Source: Saccharothrix sp. (GTDB lineage Bacteria > Actinomycetota > Actinomycetes > Mycobacteriales > Pseudonocardiaceae). Taken from it: a stretch of DNA of 44,938 nt. Position 1 is the stretch's first letter; each line of letters starts with the position of its first letter. Below the pieces are notes generated by a model. The model did not search any database. It worked only from the letters and a program-made list of their open reading frames with translations, and was not told where the DNA came from. Below are positions 20,560-28,574 of this stretch, piece after piece. The stretch covers positions 441,369 through 486,306 of the forward strand of contig NZ_JAPSLK010000002.1 of NCBI RefSeq assembly GCF_031180885.1, given 5' to 3'. Position numbers and translations under genes: made by a program.

Positions 20560-21534
20560 TCAGCCGATGGCGCGGGACAGGGACAGGGCGAACCGGCCCT
20601 CCTCGTCGGTCCACCACCGGTGCAACTCGAACCCGGCCTCGGCCAACTCCCGCGTCACGCCCTCCCGCCGGAACTTCGCCGACACCTCGGTCCGCAACTC
20701 CTCCCCCGCCGCGAACTCCACGTCCAACCCCAACGCCTCCACGTGGACCTTCGCCGCCCGGTCCGCGCGCAGGCGCATCTCGATCCACTCCTCCTCGGCG
20801 TTCCACAACGCGATGTGGCGGAACTCCTCGGGCACGAAGTTCGCCCCCAACTCGCGGTTGAGCACCCGGAGCACGTTGCGGTTGAACTCGGCCGTCACCC
20901 CGCGGGCGTCGTCGTAGGCCCGCACCAGCACTTCCGGGTCCTTCACCAGGTCCGTGCCGAGCAGCAGCCACTCCCCCGGCTCCAGCACGTCCCGCACCGA
21001 GGCGAAGAACTTGTCGCGCTCCTCCGGGATCAAGTTGCCGATGGTGCCGCCCAGGAAGGCGACCAGTCGCGGCGAAGCCCCCGGCAGCAGGCCCAGGTGC
21101 TCGGTGAAGTCGCCGACCACGCCGTGCACCTTCATGCCCTGGTAGTCGGCCATGATCTGCTGTGCCGCGTCGGTCAGGGCGGACACCGAGACGTCCAGCG
21201 GCACGAACTCGTTGAGGGTTCCGTGGTCCCGCAACGCGTCCAGCAGCAGCCGGGTCTTCTCCGAGGAGCCGGAACCCAGCTCCACCAACGCGTGCGCGCC
21301 GGTCGTCGACGCGATCTCCCCGGCCCTGGCCAGCAGGATCTCGCGCTCGGCGCGGGTCGGGTAGTACTCGGGCAGCCGGGTGATCTCCTCGAACAGGTCG
21401 CTGCCCACGGCGTCGTAGAACCACTTCGGCGAGACCCACTTCGGGCTCGCGGTCAGGCCCGCCTTCGCCTCCGCCCGGAGGGCGATCGCGGCCTCCTCCG
21501 GGGTCAGGTGCACGTCCAGCACTGGCTCGGTCAT
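20560..21534 (-). CDS. egtD: L-histidine N-alpha-methyltransferase EgtD
   Basis: 324 residues. EgtD trimethylates histidine with three S-adenosylmethionine to give hercynine, the first committed step of ergothioneine synthesis. Visible motifs are SPKWFYDAVGSDLFEEITRL with the following EYYPTRAE, the SAM-binding VELGSGSSEKTRLLLDAL, VPLDVSVSAL, FLGGTIGNL and, for histidine binding, FNRNVLRVLNRELGANF. Length is that of the mycobacterial enzyme. Its ATG overlaps the egtC stop (ATGA), making it the last gene of an operon egtA-egtB-egtC-egtD. Confidence 0.96.
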   Translation of the reverse strand: MTEPVLDVHLTPEEAAIALRAEAKAGLTASPKWVSPKWFYDAVGSDLFEEITRLPEYYPTRAEREILLARAGEIASTTGAHALVELGSGSSEKTRLLLDALRDHGTLNEFVPLDVSVSALTDAAQQIMADYQGMKVHGVVGDFTEHLGLLPGASPRLVAFLGGTIGNLIPEERDKFFASVRDVLEPGEWLLLGTDLVKDPEVLVRAYDDARGVTAEFNRNVLRVLNRELGANFVPEEFRHIALWNAEEEWIEMRLRADRAAKVHVEALGLDVEFAAGEELRTEVSAKFRREGVTRELAEAGFELHRWWTDEEGRFALSLSRAIG

Positions 21535-22274
21535 CGTCGTCCCATCGGTTGAACGTCCACTGTGGAGGGATCCGCGGTGACGACGTGTCCCTCGGGCACC
21601 TCCCGCCAGCGCGGGTCGTCGTCGAGCGGTTCCGAGGACACGGTCACCGCGTCGTCGACCCGGCGGACCCACAGCGAGTGGGTCCAGGTGGTGCCGACGA
21701 GGACGGATCCGTTGGTGAGCAAGAGGTTCAGCCGCGAGCCGGGTGCGGCGGCGGCCACTTCGGCCACCACCCCCGCCAATGCGTGCGCGGGGGGTGCGGT
21801 GGCCAGGCGCGACCGCACCAGCGCCCACAGCAGGGCGGAGTCGGTGGGGGCGTCCAGGGTGAGCAGGTCGGTGGTGGGCAGGGTCTTGGCCAGGTCGGCG
21901 ACCGAGCCGGGCCAGTCGGTGACCCGGCCGTTGTGGCTGAACAGCCACTCGCCGTCGGTGAACGGCGCGCACGCCGTCTCCACGATCGGCATCCCGACCG
22001 TGGCCGAGCGGACGGCGGCCAGGATCGCGCTCGAACGCAGTTCCCGGCTCAGCGCAGCCAGGTTCTCGTCCGACCACAGCGTCCCGACCCGGCGGTAGCG
22101 CACGGCCCGGCCCGGCGCCGGGTACCACCCGACGCCGTAGCCGTCCACGTTCACCGTGCCGCCGCCGCGCATGTCCCGCGGCGCGTACGACTGGTGCAGC
22201 AGCGAGTGCGGCGGGTCGTGCACGAGACTCGCGATGGGCACGGCGGGGCCGAGGTAACCCAGGTGGCGGCACAC
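21531..22274 (-). CDS. egtC: Gamma-glutamyl-hercynylcysteine sulfoxide hydrolase EgtC
   Basis: 247 residues, class II glutamine amidotransferase fold. The start GTG 22274 is chosen because it gives the nucleophile Cys2 (MCRHLGYLGP after methionine removal), which the enzyme needs. Other motifs: DGYGVGWY, AAVRSATVGMP and FSHNGRV. It removes the gamma-glutamyl group from the EgtB product. The start lies one base after the egtB stop, and its own stop overlaps the egtD start. Confidence 0.95.
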   Translation of the reverse strand: MCRHLGYLGPAVPIASLVHDPPHSLLHQSYAPRDMRGGGTVNVDGYGVGWYPAPGRAVRYRRVGTLWSDENLAALSRELRSSAILAAVRSATVGMPIVETACAPFTDGEWLFSHNGRVTDWPGSVADLAKTLPTTDLLTLDAPTDSALLWALVRSRLATAPPAHALAGVVAEVAAAAPGSRLNLLLTNGSVLVGTTWTHSLWVRRVDDAVTVSSEPLDDDPRWREVPEGHVVTADPSTVDVQPMGRR

Positions 22275-22275
22275 G

Positions 22276-23604
22276 TCAGGCCAGCTCCTCCGGCCGCGCG
22301 TCCCGCGCGCAGCGGAAGCCCGCGAAGATCTGCCGCCGGATCGGGTAGTCCCAGTTGCGGAACGTGGCGCGCACGGCCGCCTGGTCGCTGCCGAACGAGC
22401 CGCCGCGCAGCACCTTGTAGTCCGGTCCGAAGAAGACCTGCGAGTACTCCGCGTACGGGAACACCTCGAACCCGGTGTAGCCGTGGAAGTCCGAGCTGGT
22501 CCACTCCCACACGTCACCGATCAGCTGGTGCACGCCCAGCGGCGAGACGCCCGCCGGGTACGCGCCGACCGGCGCCGGCGACAGGTGCCGCTGGTTGAGG
22601 TTGGCGTGCGCGTCCGTCGGGTCCTCGTCGCCCCACGGGTAGCGCCGGGAGCGCCCGGTCGCCGGGTCGAAGCGGGCCGCCTTCTCCCACTCGACCTCGG
22701 TGGGCAGCCGCTTGCCCGCCCACTTCGCGTACGCCTCGGCCTCGTAGTAGCAGACGTGCACCACCGGCTGGTCCGGGTCGAGCGGCGCGGTCACGCCGAA
22801 CGCCGTGCGGAACCACTGGTCCCCTTCGCGCTCCCAGAACCTGGGTGCGTGCAGACCGGCCTTCCGGACGTGCGCCCAACCCGCCTCGGACCACCAGCGC
22901 GGGTCGGTGTAGCCGCCGGCGGCGATGAACTCGGCGTAGGCGCGGTTGGTGACCGGGGTCGTGTCGATGAAGAACGGGTCGGTGAACGCCTGGTGCGCGG
23001 GGCGCTCGTTGTCCAGCGCCCACGCCTCGGTGGACGTGCCCATGGTGAACGGGCCGCCGGGCACCAGCACCTCCGCCGGGCCGACCGGGCCGCCGCGCGG
23101 CGGTGGCGGCGCGTCCAGCACCGGCGGGCCGACGCGCAGCTGGTGGGTGGCCAGCATGGTCTCGTCGTGCTGCTGCTCGTGCTGCACGATCATGCCGAAC
23201 GCGAACCCGTTGTCGACGAGCCGGCGGCCTTCCAGCGGACTGGTCTCCAGCACGTCGAAGACCTTGTCCCGCACCTCGGACACGTACTTGCGGGCCTCGG
23301 CCGGACCCAGCAGCGGCAGCTCTGGCCGCACCGCGCGGGCGTGCTTGAAAGCGTCGTACAGCTCGTCGATGTCCTGGCGCACCGGCTCGCGCCCGCCGAC
23401 GTCCCGGACGAGCCACAGCTCCTCCTGGTTGCCGATGTGGGCGAGGTCCCACACCAGCGGGGACATCAGCTTGGAGTGCTGGCGGACCAGGTCGTGGTCG
23501 TCGACGGCGTCGGTGAGCAGCTTGCTGCGCCGCCGCGCGCGGTCCAGCTGCGCGGCGACGTGGTCCCGGACCTGTTCGGCCCCCCGGGTGAACTGGCTGG
23601 TCAT
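22276..23604 (-). CDS. egtB: Hercynine oxygenase (ergothioneine sulfoxide synthase) EgtB
   Basis: 442 residues. EgtB joins gamma-glutamylcysteine to hercynine using O2 and non-haem iron. An N-terminal DinB-like helical domain carries the three iron histidines: H56 in DLAHIGNQEE, H142 and H146 in VQHEQQHDET. The C-terminal formylglycine-generating-enzyme fold is also complete (PVTNRAYAEFIAAGGY, RLPTEVEWEKAAR, GDVWEWTSSDF, RGGSF, RNWDYPIRRQIFAGFR). The use of gamma-glutamylcysteine as donor is inferred from the presence of egtA and egtC. Starts with an ATGA overlap on egtA. Confidence 0.96.
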   Translation of the reverse strand: MTSQFTRGAEQVRDHVAAQLDRARRRSKLLTDAVDDHDLVRQHSKLMSPLVWDLAHIGNQEELWLVRDVGGREPVRQDIDELYDAFKHARAVRPELPLLGPAEARKYVSEVRDKVFDVLETSPLEGRRLVDNGFAFGMIVQHEQQHDETMLATHQLRVGPPVLDAPPPPRGGPVGPAEVLVPGGPFTMGTSTEAWALDNERPAHQAFTDPFFIDTTPVTNRAYAEFIAAGGYTDPRWWSEAGWAHVRKAGLHAPRFWEREGDQWFRTAFGVTAPLDPDQPVVHVCYYEAEAYAKWAGKRLPTEVEWEKAARFDPATGRSRRYPWGDEDPTDAHANLNQRHLSPAPVGAYPAGVSPLGVHQLIGDVWEWTSSDFHGYTGFEVFPYAEYSQVFFGPDYKVLRGGSFGSDQAAVRATFRNWDYPIRRQIFAGFRCARDARPEELA

Positions 23605-24839
23605 GATCGGCCCCCTCCGGTCTTCTCAGCGAGTTGTCGGTGCAGTTCTTCGGCGATCGCGTCGGCCTGGCCGACCGGCAGGTCGGTGCGGTGCAGCGCC
23701 GCGCAGCCCAGGTCGACCACGTCGCGCGCGGCGCGGGCCAGGACCGGGTCGTCCAGGCCGTGCCGGGCGGCGGTGAGCCACCGGCCGGCGGCGGTCTCGG
23801 TGGCGGCGAGCACGCCGTCCACCACGGACCGGTCGCTGAACAGCGCGGCCATCAGCACCACCGGCGGCAGCCACTGCCCGTCCGGCGGTGTGTCGAGGTA
23901 GCGGACCTCCAGGTAGCCGCGCGGGCGCACCGGCGGGAACTGGAGCGTCAGGTGGTAGTCGAGGTCGTCGGTGGTGGGTCGGGACGGCAGGGCGCCGTCG
24001 ATCCAGTCGGCGAAGGAGAACGGGTGCGGCGGCAGCCAGTTCGGCCCCGGTCTGCGCAGCACGATGACCGGCGAGTCGAGCACCCGCCGCGCCCACGCCG
24101 CCGCCGGGTCCGCGCACACCGCCGCCGGCCGGGTGCGAATCGGGTCGGTGGCGTAGAGGCTGCGCATCCGGGCGCTGGCCCACTCGGTCCGCCGGCCGCC
24201 GACACCCGGCGAGTTGGCGAACAGCGCCATGAGCACGGGTCCCAGCGCGTGCACGGCGGCCCAGCGCGCGGGCAGGTCTTCCTTGAGGCCGACGTCGAGG
24301 CACACCTGGAGCCCGGCCGTGCTGCACATCATCGTGAGCCCGTCGGGGCCGCGTGGGCCGAAGGCCTGTTCCATGGCCGCGTACCGGGGGACCTGGAGCA
24401 CCCGGCGCGGTGGTCGGTGGGGATCGGCGCCGCGGTGCCCGAGGACGAGGCCGTGGGGCGAGAGCAGGCGGCTGAGGTGGTCGATGTCGTCCGCGACGGT
24501 CTTGAGCAGTTCGGTGAGGGAGCTGCTCGGCGGGGTGGAGATCTCGACCTGGCCGCCCGGTTCGACGGTGAGCGGCGTGCCGCCGGGAAGCGGCTGTTGG
24601 GGACTGTCGGGGACGAGCGTGGGTGGCGCGTGTTTGCCCAGGGCGGCGGCGAGTGCGGTCGCGTCGACGGGCTTGGTGTGGTCTTCTCGGTGGTGGACGG
24701 TCCATTCGATCTCGACTCCGAGCAGCCTCGGAGGTCCGTGCTTGAAGCAGACCGAGGCCACGTAGGCCTCGGCCTCCGCTCGGTCCCGGAAGACCGCCGG
24801 GCTCGGCCCCGCAGGCGGGGTGTTACGGACAGCAGTCAC
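23601..24839 (-). CDS. egtA: Glutamate-cysteine ligase EgtA
   Basis: About 412 residues, GCS2 family, making gamma-glutamylcysteine from glutamate, cysteine and ATP. Visible: GVEIEWTVHH near the N-terminus (metal/ATP glutamates), EPGGQVEISTPP, MMCSTAGLQVCLDVG, LFANSPGVGGRRTEWASAR and LEVRYLDTPPDGQW. Start: the longest frame begins with GTG 24848, but GGGGAG lies directly before it; GTG 24839, three codons later, has an 8-base spacing and is preferred. First gene of the egt operon. No clear promoter is visible in the 150 bases upstream. Confidence 0.93.
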   Translation of the reverse strand: MTAVRNTPPAGPSPAVFRDRAEAEAYVASVCFKHGPPRLLGVEIEWTVHHREDHTKPVDATALAAALGKHAPPTLVPDSPQQPLPGGTPLTVEPGGQVEISTPPSSSLTELLKTVADDIDHLSRLLSPHGLVLGHRGADPHRPPRRVLQVPRYAAMEQAFGPRGPDGLTMMCSTAGLQVCLDVGLKEDLPARWAAVHALGPVLMALFANSPGVGGRRTEWASARMRSLYATDPIRTRPAAVCADPAAAWARRVLDSPVIVLRRPGPNWLPPHPFSFADWIDGALPSRPTTDDLDYHLTLQFPPVRPRGYLEVRYLDTPPDGQWLPPVVLMAALFSDRSVVDGVLAATETAAGRWLTAARHGLDDPVLARAARDVVDLGCAALHRTDLPVGQADAIAEELHRQLAEKTGGGRS

Positions 24840-25420
24840 TTTCAGCACTCCCCGTGATCATCCTCGTCGTTTCGACGCTACACGGGGGGACCGACAATCG
24901 CATGCCGTGAAAGCCTTGTGGAACAAGGACAACCGCCGTTCGCGTGATGTATTCGGGGCGATTCGGACAGTGCCCGGTGTGACCCCGAAGTGCTCATCGG
25001 GAGAACTGCCACCGGACGTCCTCGTTGTCGGGGAGCACGACCCGTCGGCCGGCGTCCACCGGTCGTTCAGGAGGAAGACCCGGCCGCCGGACCGGACCAG
25101 CGGGCGCAGGCCCGAGGTGCGGTGGTGGCCGGTGTCCAGGCGCTGCTCCACGACGTTCGGCGCCTCGATGCCCAGTTGTTTTCGCTGTACGCGGTGGCAC
25201 GCGGGAGGGTGTGCACAAGCAGCGGGTTGGAGGGCGTCCGGATGCTGCGCAGCAAGGCCCGCACCACTGGTCCGGCGGTGGGCCGCTCGGGTCGGCCGGT
25301 CCCCACGGCAGCCAAGCGAAACCATCGTCGGCGGGTGGCGGCGGCGGTTTCGTGGTGGTGGTCGTGGTCCTGGTCGTCCGGTCGGGTGTCGGGGCGATCG
25401 TGTCGATCCGGGTCGTCCCC

Positions 25421-25452
25421 GTGGTCGTAGTCGTGGTCGTAGTCGTGGTCGT
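25421..25452. repeat. 12-bp tandem repeat coding for the Thr linker
   Basis: GTGGTCGTAGTC in about 2.7 copies, flanked by looser GTCGT/GTGGT repeats. On the minus strand it encodes threonine runs of the decayed secreted protein. Confidence 0.8.
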
Positions 25453-25545
25453 CTCGGTCGTCGTAGGGGCCTGGAACCGGCCACCGCCCGTCCGGGCTCC
25501 GCGACGGGCGGAGGACCGCTCGCCACCACCGCGGCGACCACGCCG

Positions 25546-25611
25546 CACACCACCACGGCCGCCGCCGCACACCACCACGGCCGCCGCCGCACACCACCAC
25601 GGCCGCCGCCG
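25546..25611. repeat. Three perfect 22-bp tandem repeats
   Basis: Three identical copies at 25546-25567, 25568-25589 and 25590-25611, each beginning CACACCACCACGG and ending CCGCCGCCG. The unit is not a multiple of three, so every gain or loss of a copy shifts the reading frame of the secreted-protein gene in which it lies. Confidence 0.9.
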
Positions 25612-25720
25612 CAGACGCGACGGCGGCCCGTCTCCGGGTGAGCCACCTGGGTGCGATGCGCTGCATGAGGCAAGCCCACGACCCGGAAAACCGAGGTTCA
25701 CACGAACGTGTGTACCCAGG

Positions 25721-27739
25721 TCACCCTGAGTACACGATGTCCACGTGGAGGACGCGGTCGTTGTTCGGGGTCCCGTCCTTGTCGGTGGTCGTGGTGAGCC
25801 AGATGTCGCCGTCGCGGTCCACCTCGACCGTGCGCAGCCGGCCGTAAGTGCCTTGGAAGTACGTCCGCTGCTCCACCAAGTTCACCGACGCGTCGATGCG
25901 CAGCCGGTAGACCCGCTGCCCGACCGTCGTCGCCACGAAGACGTGGTCGTTGATGATGGTCAGGCCGCTGGGCGAGGCCGACGACGTGGACCAGGTCTTC
26001 TTCGGCGCGACCGTGCCCGAGCACGAACCGGACGTGCCCTCGCACGCCGGCCAGCCGAAGTTGCCGCCCTTCTGGATCAGGTTCACCTCGTCCTGGCTGG
26101 AGTTGCCGAACTCGGTCGCCCACAGCCGGCCCTTGGAGTCGAAGTCCAAGCCCTGCACGTTGCGGTGGCCGTAGCTCCAGATCGCCTTGCCCGCGAACGG
26201 GTTGTCCGCCGGGATCGAGCCGTCCGGGTGGATGCGCAGGATCTTGCCCGCGTTGTTGTTGAGGTTCTGCGCGTTGGCGCCGTTCTGGGCGTCGCCGGTG
26301 GAGATGAACAGGTACCGCCCGTCCGGGCTGAAGCGCAGCCGCCCGCCGTTGTGGAAACGGCTCTTGGGCACGCCGGACAGCAACGTGGTCCAGCCGGTCA
26401 GGGTCGTGCCCTCAAGGCGAGCCCGCACGAGCTGGTTGCCCGACGACGCCGTGTGGTAGACGAACACGTACCGGTCGGTGGCGAACGTCGGCGACACCTC
26501 GATGCCCAGCACCCCGCCCTCACCGCCGGTGGTCTGCGCACCCGGCACCTTGCCGAGGTTGGTGCGCTGGCCGGACTCGGTGAGCTTGTGGACGGTGAAG
26601 GTTTCCCGCTCGGTCACCAGGGCGGAGCCGTCAGGGAGAAGAGCCAGGCCCCAGGGGACGTCCGTGCCGCTGAGGATCGTCCGGACCGTGCCGGGATCGG
26701 GTGTGCCGGGCGGGGTGGTGCCGCCGGGGGTCGCGGTGATCTCGTTGCTGAACGGCGAGAGGTTGCCCGCCGCGTCGCGCGCCCGCACGGTGAACCGGTA
26801 GGTCGTGCCCGCGGTCAGACCGCCGACGGTGGTGGACGTGCCGTCCGCGGTGCCGGTCTGCGTGCCGTCGCGGAACACCTGGTAGCCGGTCACGGCCACG
26901 TTGTCGGTGGACGCGGTCCAGGTCAGGTCGACCGACGTGGTGGTGCGGCCGGTGGAGCGCAGGTTCGTCGGCGCGGTGGGCGCTTGGGTGTCCGGTGGCG
27001 CGGGGTCGGTGCGGACCAGGACGTTGTTGCTGGCGGGTGAGACGTTCGGCGCGGCGTCGCGGGCGAACACCGTCCAGTCGTACTCGGTGTCCGGGGTCAG
27101 GCCGGTGACCGTGGTGCTGAGCGTGGTGACGCTCTTCATCAACTGGCCGTGCTGGTAGACGTCGTACGCCACGACGCCGACGTTGTCCGTGGCCGCGTCC
27201 CAGGCGAGGGAGACGCTGGTCGAGGTCTTGCCGGTGGCGCGGAGGTTGCGGGGCGCGGTGGGGGCTTCGGTGTCGGCGGGGCTGACGGTGAGGCGGTCGG
27301 CGTTGGGGCCGCCGTTGGCGGTGGTCGCGGTGGCGCGGACCTTGTTCGTGCCCGCCTTGAGGGTCACGGTGGTGGTGACGTCGCGCCACGTCGTCCACGC
27401 GCCCGTGGCGGGGAACGACACCGTGGTGGCGCTCGCGCCGTCCACGGTGACCGACAACGGGCGGTCGGTCGTGGTGCCGTTGGCGTAGCGGAAGACCAGT
27501 TGGTGCGGACCGGCCTGCGCGGCGCTCACGGTGTACTCGACGTGGCTGCCGGTCACGTTGTCGTAGTTGACGAAACCGGTGCCGGAGTAGCCGGCGTGGT
27601 TGGACTCCACGACGGCGCGGGACAGGGCGGCGGACTCGGCTTCGTAGGCGGTCGGCGCGGCGGTCGCCGGCACAGCCGCGGTCAGTGCGGTGGTCAGGGT
27701 CAACGCGAGCAAGGCGGCTAGCGGATACCTCGGTGCCAC
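25721..27739 (-). CDS. Secreted CBM-FN3-FN3-glucose/sorbosone dehydrogenase-like protein
   Basis: 672 residues. The GTG start at 27739 has GGAGG seven bases upstream and opens a signal peptide (about 1-29, ending ATAAP). Domains: a CBM35/CBM6-type carbohydrate-binding module (about 30-155, YEAESAAL, HAGYSGTGFVNYDN), two fibronectin type III domains (about 160-245 and 252-340, each beginning APTAPRNL or APTAPTNL), then a six-bladed PQQ-type glucose/sorbosone dehydrogenase domain (about 355-672) with VPWGLALLPDGSALVTER, FHNGGRLRFSPDG and EFGNSSQDEVN. It probably oxidises sugars while bound to a polysaccharide outside the cell; substrate and cofactor are inferred from the family. A weak imperfect hairpin (25710-25735) overlaps the stop. 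Confidence 0.9.
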   Translation of the reverse strand: MAPRYPLAALLALTLTTALTAAVPATAAPTAYEAESAALSRAVVESNHAGYSGTGFVNYDNVTGSHVEYTVSAAQAGPHQLVFRYANGTTTDRPLSVTVDGASATTVSFPATGAWTTWRDVTTTVTLKAGTNKVRATATTANGGPNADRLTVSPADTEAPTAPRNLRATGKTSTSVSLAWDAATDNVGVVAYDVYQHGQLMKSVTTLSTTVTGLTPDTEYDWTVFARDAAPNVSPASNNVLVRTDPAPPDTQAPTAPTNLRSTGRTTTSVDLTWTASTDNVAVTGYQVFRDGTQTGTADGTSTTVGGLTAGTTYRFTVRARDAAGNLSPFSNEITATPGGTTPPGTPDPGTVRTILSGTDVPWGLALLPDGSALVTERETFTVHKLTESGQRTNLGKVPGAQTTGGEGGVLGIEVSPTFATDRYVFVYHTASSGNQLVRARLEGTTLTGWTTLLSGVPKSRFHNGGRLRFSPDGRYLFISTGDAQNGANAQNLNNNAGKILRIHPDGSIPADNPFAGKAIWSYGHRNVQGLDFDSKGRLWATEFGNSSQDEVNLIQKGGNFGWPACEGTSGSCSGTVAPKKTWSTSSASPSGLTIINDHVFVATTVGQRVYRLRIDASVNLVEQRTYFQGTYGRLRTVEVDRDGDIWLTTTTDKDGTPNNDRVLHVDIVYSG

Positions 27740-27843
27740 TTCGGTGCCTCCACGTCGGCAGGGGTGCACGAGCGGCGGCGGTGATTAGAAAGGAAACTTT
27801 CCGAACAGATGACACCACCGGCCACGCCGAGGTGTCAAGGCGG

Positions 27844-28443
27844 CTACCCGGCGGCCTCGCAGGGGCTCGCGAACACCCTGCGGGACTCGTCGACGTCCAG
27901 CGCGCACCGCCGCAGCACGTCGACCGCCACCTGGAACCGGGCCACCGAGTCCACCCGCTCCGACAGCCCGTCCGCGTGCACCGCCGGACCGCCCACCGCG
28001 AAGGACAGCAACGTGAACGAGTGCCGCAGCTCGGGTCGGCAGCCCGCGGTGAACGGCACCAGCCGGACGTCGTCGCGCCGGGCCAGCGCGGCGAGCTGGT
28101 CGTCGAGCACGTCCTGGTCCCCCGCCCACGCGTGCAGAGCGGTCTCGTGCACGTAGAACTCGCACGCCGGCGGCAGGTGGCGGGCCAGCACCTCGCCGCG
28201 CCCCGGGTCGTTGCCCAGGAAGGCCGCGTACTCCGGCGTCTGGAGCAGCGCGGGCACGGCCAGGGCGTCGTAGGCGACGATGCGGGTGGCCCGGCGTTCG
28301 GCGGCGCGCAGCGCGTCCGGGCCGTCGGGGTCGACGAGGTCGTAGTGGGCGAGCCGGACGAGGTCGATCAGGTCGATCCCGCGCCGCACGTCGCCGTCGG
28401 TCGGGCGCCGGCCCAATCGCGCGAACCGGCTGATGTCCTTCAT
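27844..28443 (-). CDS. DUF5753-domain protein lacking the usual helix-turn-helix
   Basis: About 199 residues from ATG 28443. DUF5753 (the C-terminal domain of actinobacterial XRE-type regulators, SCO4441-like) covers most of it: ATRIVAYDALAVPALLQTPE, then LPPACEFYVHETALHAWAG, RDDVRLVPFTAGC and HSFTLLSFAVGGPAVHADGL. Family members normally carry an N-terminal XRE helix-turn-helix of about 70 residues; here only some 40 residues precede the domain and no such motif is visible in any frame. It may therefore act without binding DNA itself. It is divergent from acnR, with the palindromic operator between them. Confidence 0.75.
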   Translation of the reverse strand: MKDISRFARLGRRPTDGDVRRGIDLIDLVRLAHYDLVDPDGPDALRAAERRATRIVAYDALAVPALLQTPEYAAFLGNDPGRGEVLARHLPPACEFYVHETALHAWAGDQDVLDDQLAALARRDDVRLVPFTAGCRPELRHSFTLLSFAVGGPAVHADGLSERVDSVARFQVAVDVLRRCALDVDESRRVFASPCEAAG

Positions 28444-28520
28444 CACGGTGCGCCACCGTAGTGGGGCGTGACCAGCGGTTTCGAGTGCTCGTCGGGAAGA
28501 CCACCCCAAAGTGGGGCCGA

Positions 28521-28542
28521 CCAATCCGTACGTACTGATTGG
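28521..28542. promoter_or_regulatory. Palindromic operator between DUF5753 gene and acnR
   Basis: A 22-bp palindrome with one mismatched pair, CCAATC and GATTGG around the core CGTACGTAC, lies 32 bp upstream of the acnR start. Bases 28522-28537 match the AcnR consensus CAGNACnnncGTACTG at 10 of 12 specified positions. Position and symmetry fit TetR autoregulation; that AcnR binds it is inference. Confidence 0.65.
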
Positions 28543-28574
28543 AATTTCTCAGCCGGTCCTGGCAACATCGACCG

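Larger units (their letters stand above)
24994..25666 (-). pseudogene. Decayed gene for a secreted Thr-rich protein
   Basis: Protein-like sequence on the minus strand moves through all three frames. It begins at ATG 25666 with a signal-peptide-like MQRIAPRWLTRRRAAVASAA, passes through tandem repeats, then a Thr linker (a run of eleven T) and RTTRTTTTTTKPPPPPADDG, then in another frame NPLLVHTLPRATAYSENNW, then EAPNVVEQRLDTGHHRTSGL and VRSGGRVFLLNDRWTPAD in a third, and ends with RRVVLPDNEDVRWQFSR before the stop near 24994. Four or more frame changes are needed. The family is not recognised. Sequencing errors in this repetitive stretch are an alternative for some of the shifts. Bases 24850-24990 upstream of egtA hold no gene. 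Confidence 0.55.

Noticed and set aside
25546..25611. Possible CRISPR array
   Set aside because: The 22-bp units are directly adjacent with no spacers, and no cas gene is in the window.
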